DNA of 64,000 bases from Microvirgula aerodenitrificans DSM 15089 (GTDB lineage Bacteria; Pseudomonadota; Gammaproteobacteria; Burkholderiales; Aquaspirillaceae): the NCBI RefSeq assembly GCF_000620105.1, contig NZ_JHVK01000014.1, positions 1 through 64,000 of the forward strand, written 5' to 3'. The notes under the pieces were generated by a model. It searched no databases and was not told the DNA's origin. It was given only the letters and a program-made list of their open reading frames with translations. Within the stretch, counting starts at the first letter, position 1. Each line of letters starts with the position of its first letter. The position numbers and the translations under genes are program-made. Shown in pieces: positions 63,433 through 64,000 of this stretch.

Positions 63433-64000
63433 GCGGCATCCTCCTGCAGCCCGGCGACGATCTCGCGGTAGCGCCGCTCAAGCCGGGTTTTCAGTTCATC
63501 ACTCAGGGTTTCGCCCTGCAGCCGGCGGGCGAACACGTCGTCCGGCGTCAGTTCGTCCAGGGTTTCGCTGGCTTCGCCGGTCAGCGCGACGGCGGCGCGG
63601 TCGCGGTCGCGACGGATGCGCAGCACCTCGACCGGCAGGCCATCGGTCAGCGCGTCGATGCGGGTCTGCAGGTCGGACAGATAGTCGTCCTCCCGCACCC
63701 GGACTTCCAGCCAGACCGGCCGTTCGGCGTCGCCGTGAGTCGCCGCGTCGCGGATGGCGTCACCGAGTTCGGCCAGCGAACCGGCCACGCTGAGCAGGGC
63801 CTGGAAGCGCGGCACCGGCAGCGGCGTCACCACGCGCAGGCCACTGCTGTCCAGTTCGACCAGCAGCACTTCCTTGCCCTGCCCGGCCTCGTCGAAGCCG
63901 AGCGGAATCGGCGAACCGCTGTAGCGGATATGCTCCAGCCCGCCGACTTTCTGCGGCCGGTGGATATGGCCGAGGGCAATGTAGTCGGCCGGCGGAAACG
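63429..64000 (-). CDS. sbcD: SbcD exonuclease subunit, C-terminal part (5' end beyond window)
   Basis: The frame is open at the window edge; about 190 C-terminal residues are visible. They start with [15 protein letters not shown], which includes the Mre11-type GHIH motif (metal-binding and catalytic), then [24 protein letters not shown] and the C-terminal capping region ([20 protein letters not shown] in part). SbcD is the Mn2+-dependent nuclease of the SbcCD complex. The N-terminal phosphoesterase motifs are outside the window. It overlaps sbcC by 4 bases. Confidence 0.93.
   Translation of the reverse strand, partial: FPPADYIALGHIHRPQKVGGLEHIRYSGSPIPLGFDEAGQGKEVLLVELDSSGLRVVTPLPVPRFQALLSVAGSLAELGDAIRDAATHGDAERPVWLEVRVREDDYLSDLQTRIDALTDGLPVEVLRIRRDRDRAAVALTGEASETLDELTPDDVFARRLQGETLSDELKTRLERRYREIVAGLQEDAA

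Overview
The window is GC-rich, gene-dense chromosomal DNA from a betaproteobacterium, probably of the order Neisseriales. This rests on the gene set (PhaB, RsgA, DctA, an NrdR-type class Ia ribonucleotide reductase with two ATP-cones, an AphA-like deacetylase), the high GC, and clear AT-rich islands in a GC-rich background. The species call is an inference. I saw no rRNA, tRNA or CRISPR array.

Region by region. 1-6738: the C-terminal end of one autotransporter and a complete second one with a closely similar barrel. 6759-14220: housekeeping genes (ArnD-like protein, rpe, apaG, pncC, pgi, orn, M48 peptidase, pterin dehydratase, rsgA), several joined by 4-base ATGA/GTGA overlaps. 14495-22400: phaB, a membrane protein, a DUF2147 protein, dctA, a PhzF-family gene, a YeaQ/GlsB-type membrane protein, an acetylpolyamine amidohydrolase and a di-haem cytochrome c peroxidase with an FNR-type box, then a FlxA-like protein. 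22559-27455: nrdA with a pair of NrdR-type boxes, a lipoprotein, and nrdB. 27657-29324: an ABC-F ATPase.

29517-35702 is accessory DNA. It opens with a truncated IS3-type element, followed by a hydrolase / cupin-carboxymuconolactone decarboxylase / aldo-keto reductase operon with a divergent LysR regulator. Two HNH nuclease genes come next: one has a broken N-terminus caused by a 7-bp tandem duplication, and the other is AT-rich with a PUA/EVE-like N-terminus, suggesting a modification-dependent restriction enzyme.

37437-43579 holds a tightly overlapping four-gene operon: a MoxR-type AAA+ ATPase, a small protein, a protein with a degenerate vWA-like region plus propeller-like repeats, and a membrane-anchored propeller protein. 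I read it as a compact MoxR-vWA-beta-propeller (bpX) ternary system, a class predicted to act in biological conflict. Convergent to it is a three-gene operon of secreted proteins full of SADGR-type propeller repeats (43599-47628).

48645-53835 is another unusual operon: a 105-residue protein, a 1294-residue protein with a self-cleaving Hint domain, FN3-like domains and duplicated C-terminal modules, and a protein with a LecA (PA-IL)-like lectin domain that shares the same module. 55482-59763 is a four-gene operon of exported proteins including a CsgG/HfaB-like lipoprotein. The window ends with sbcC and the C-terminal part of sbcD.
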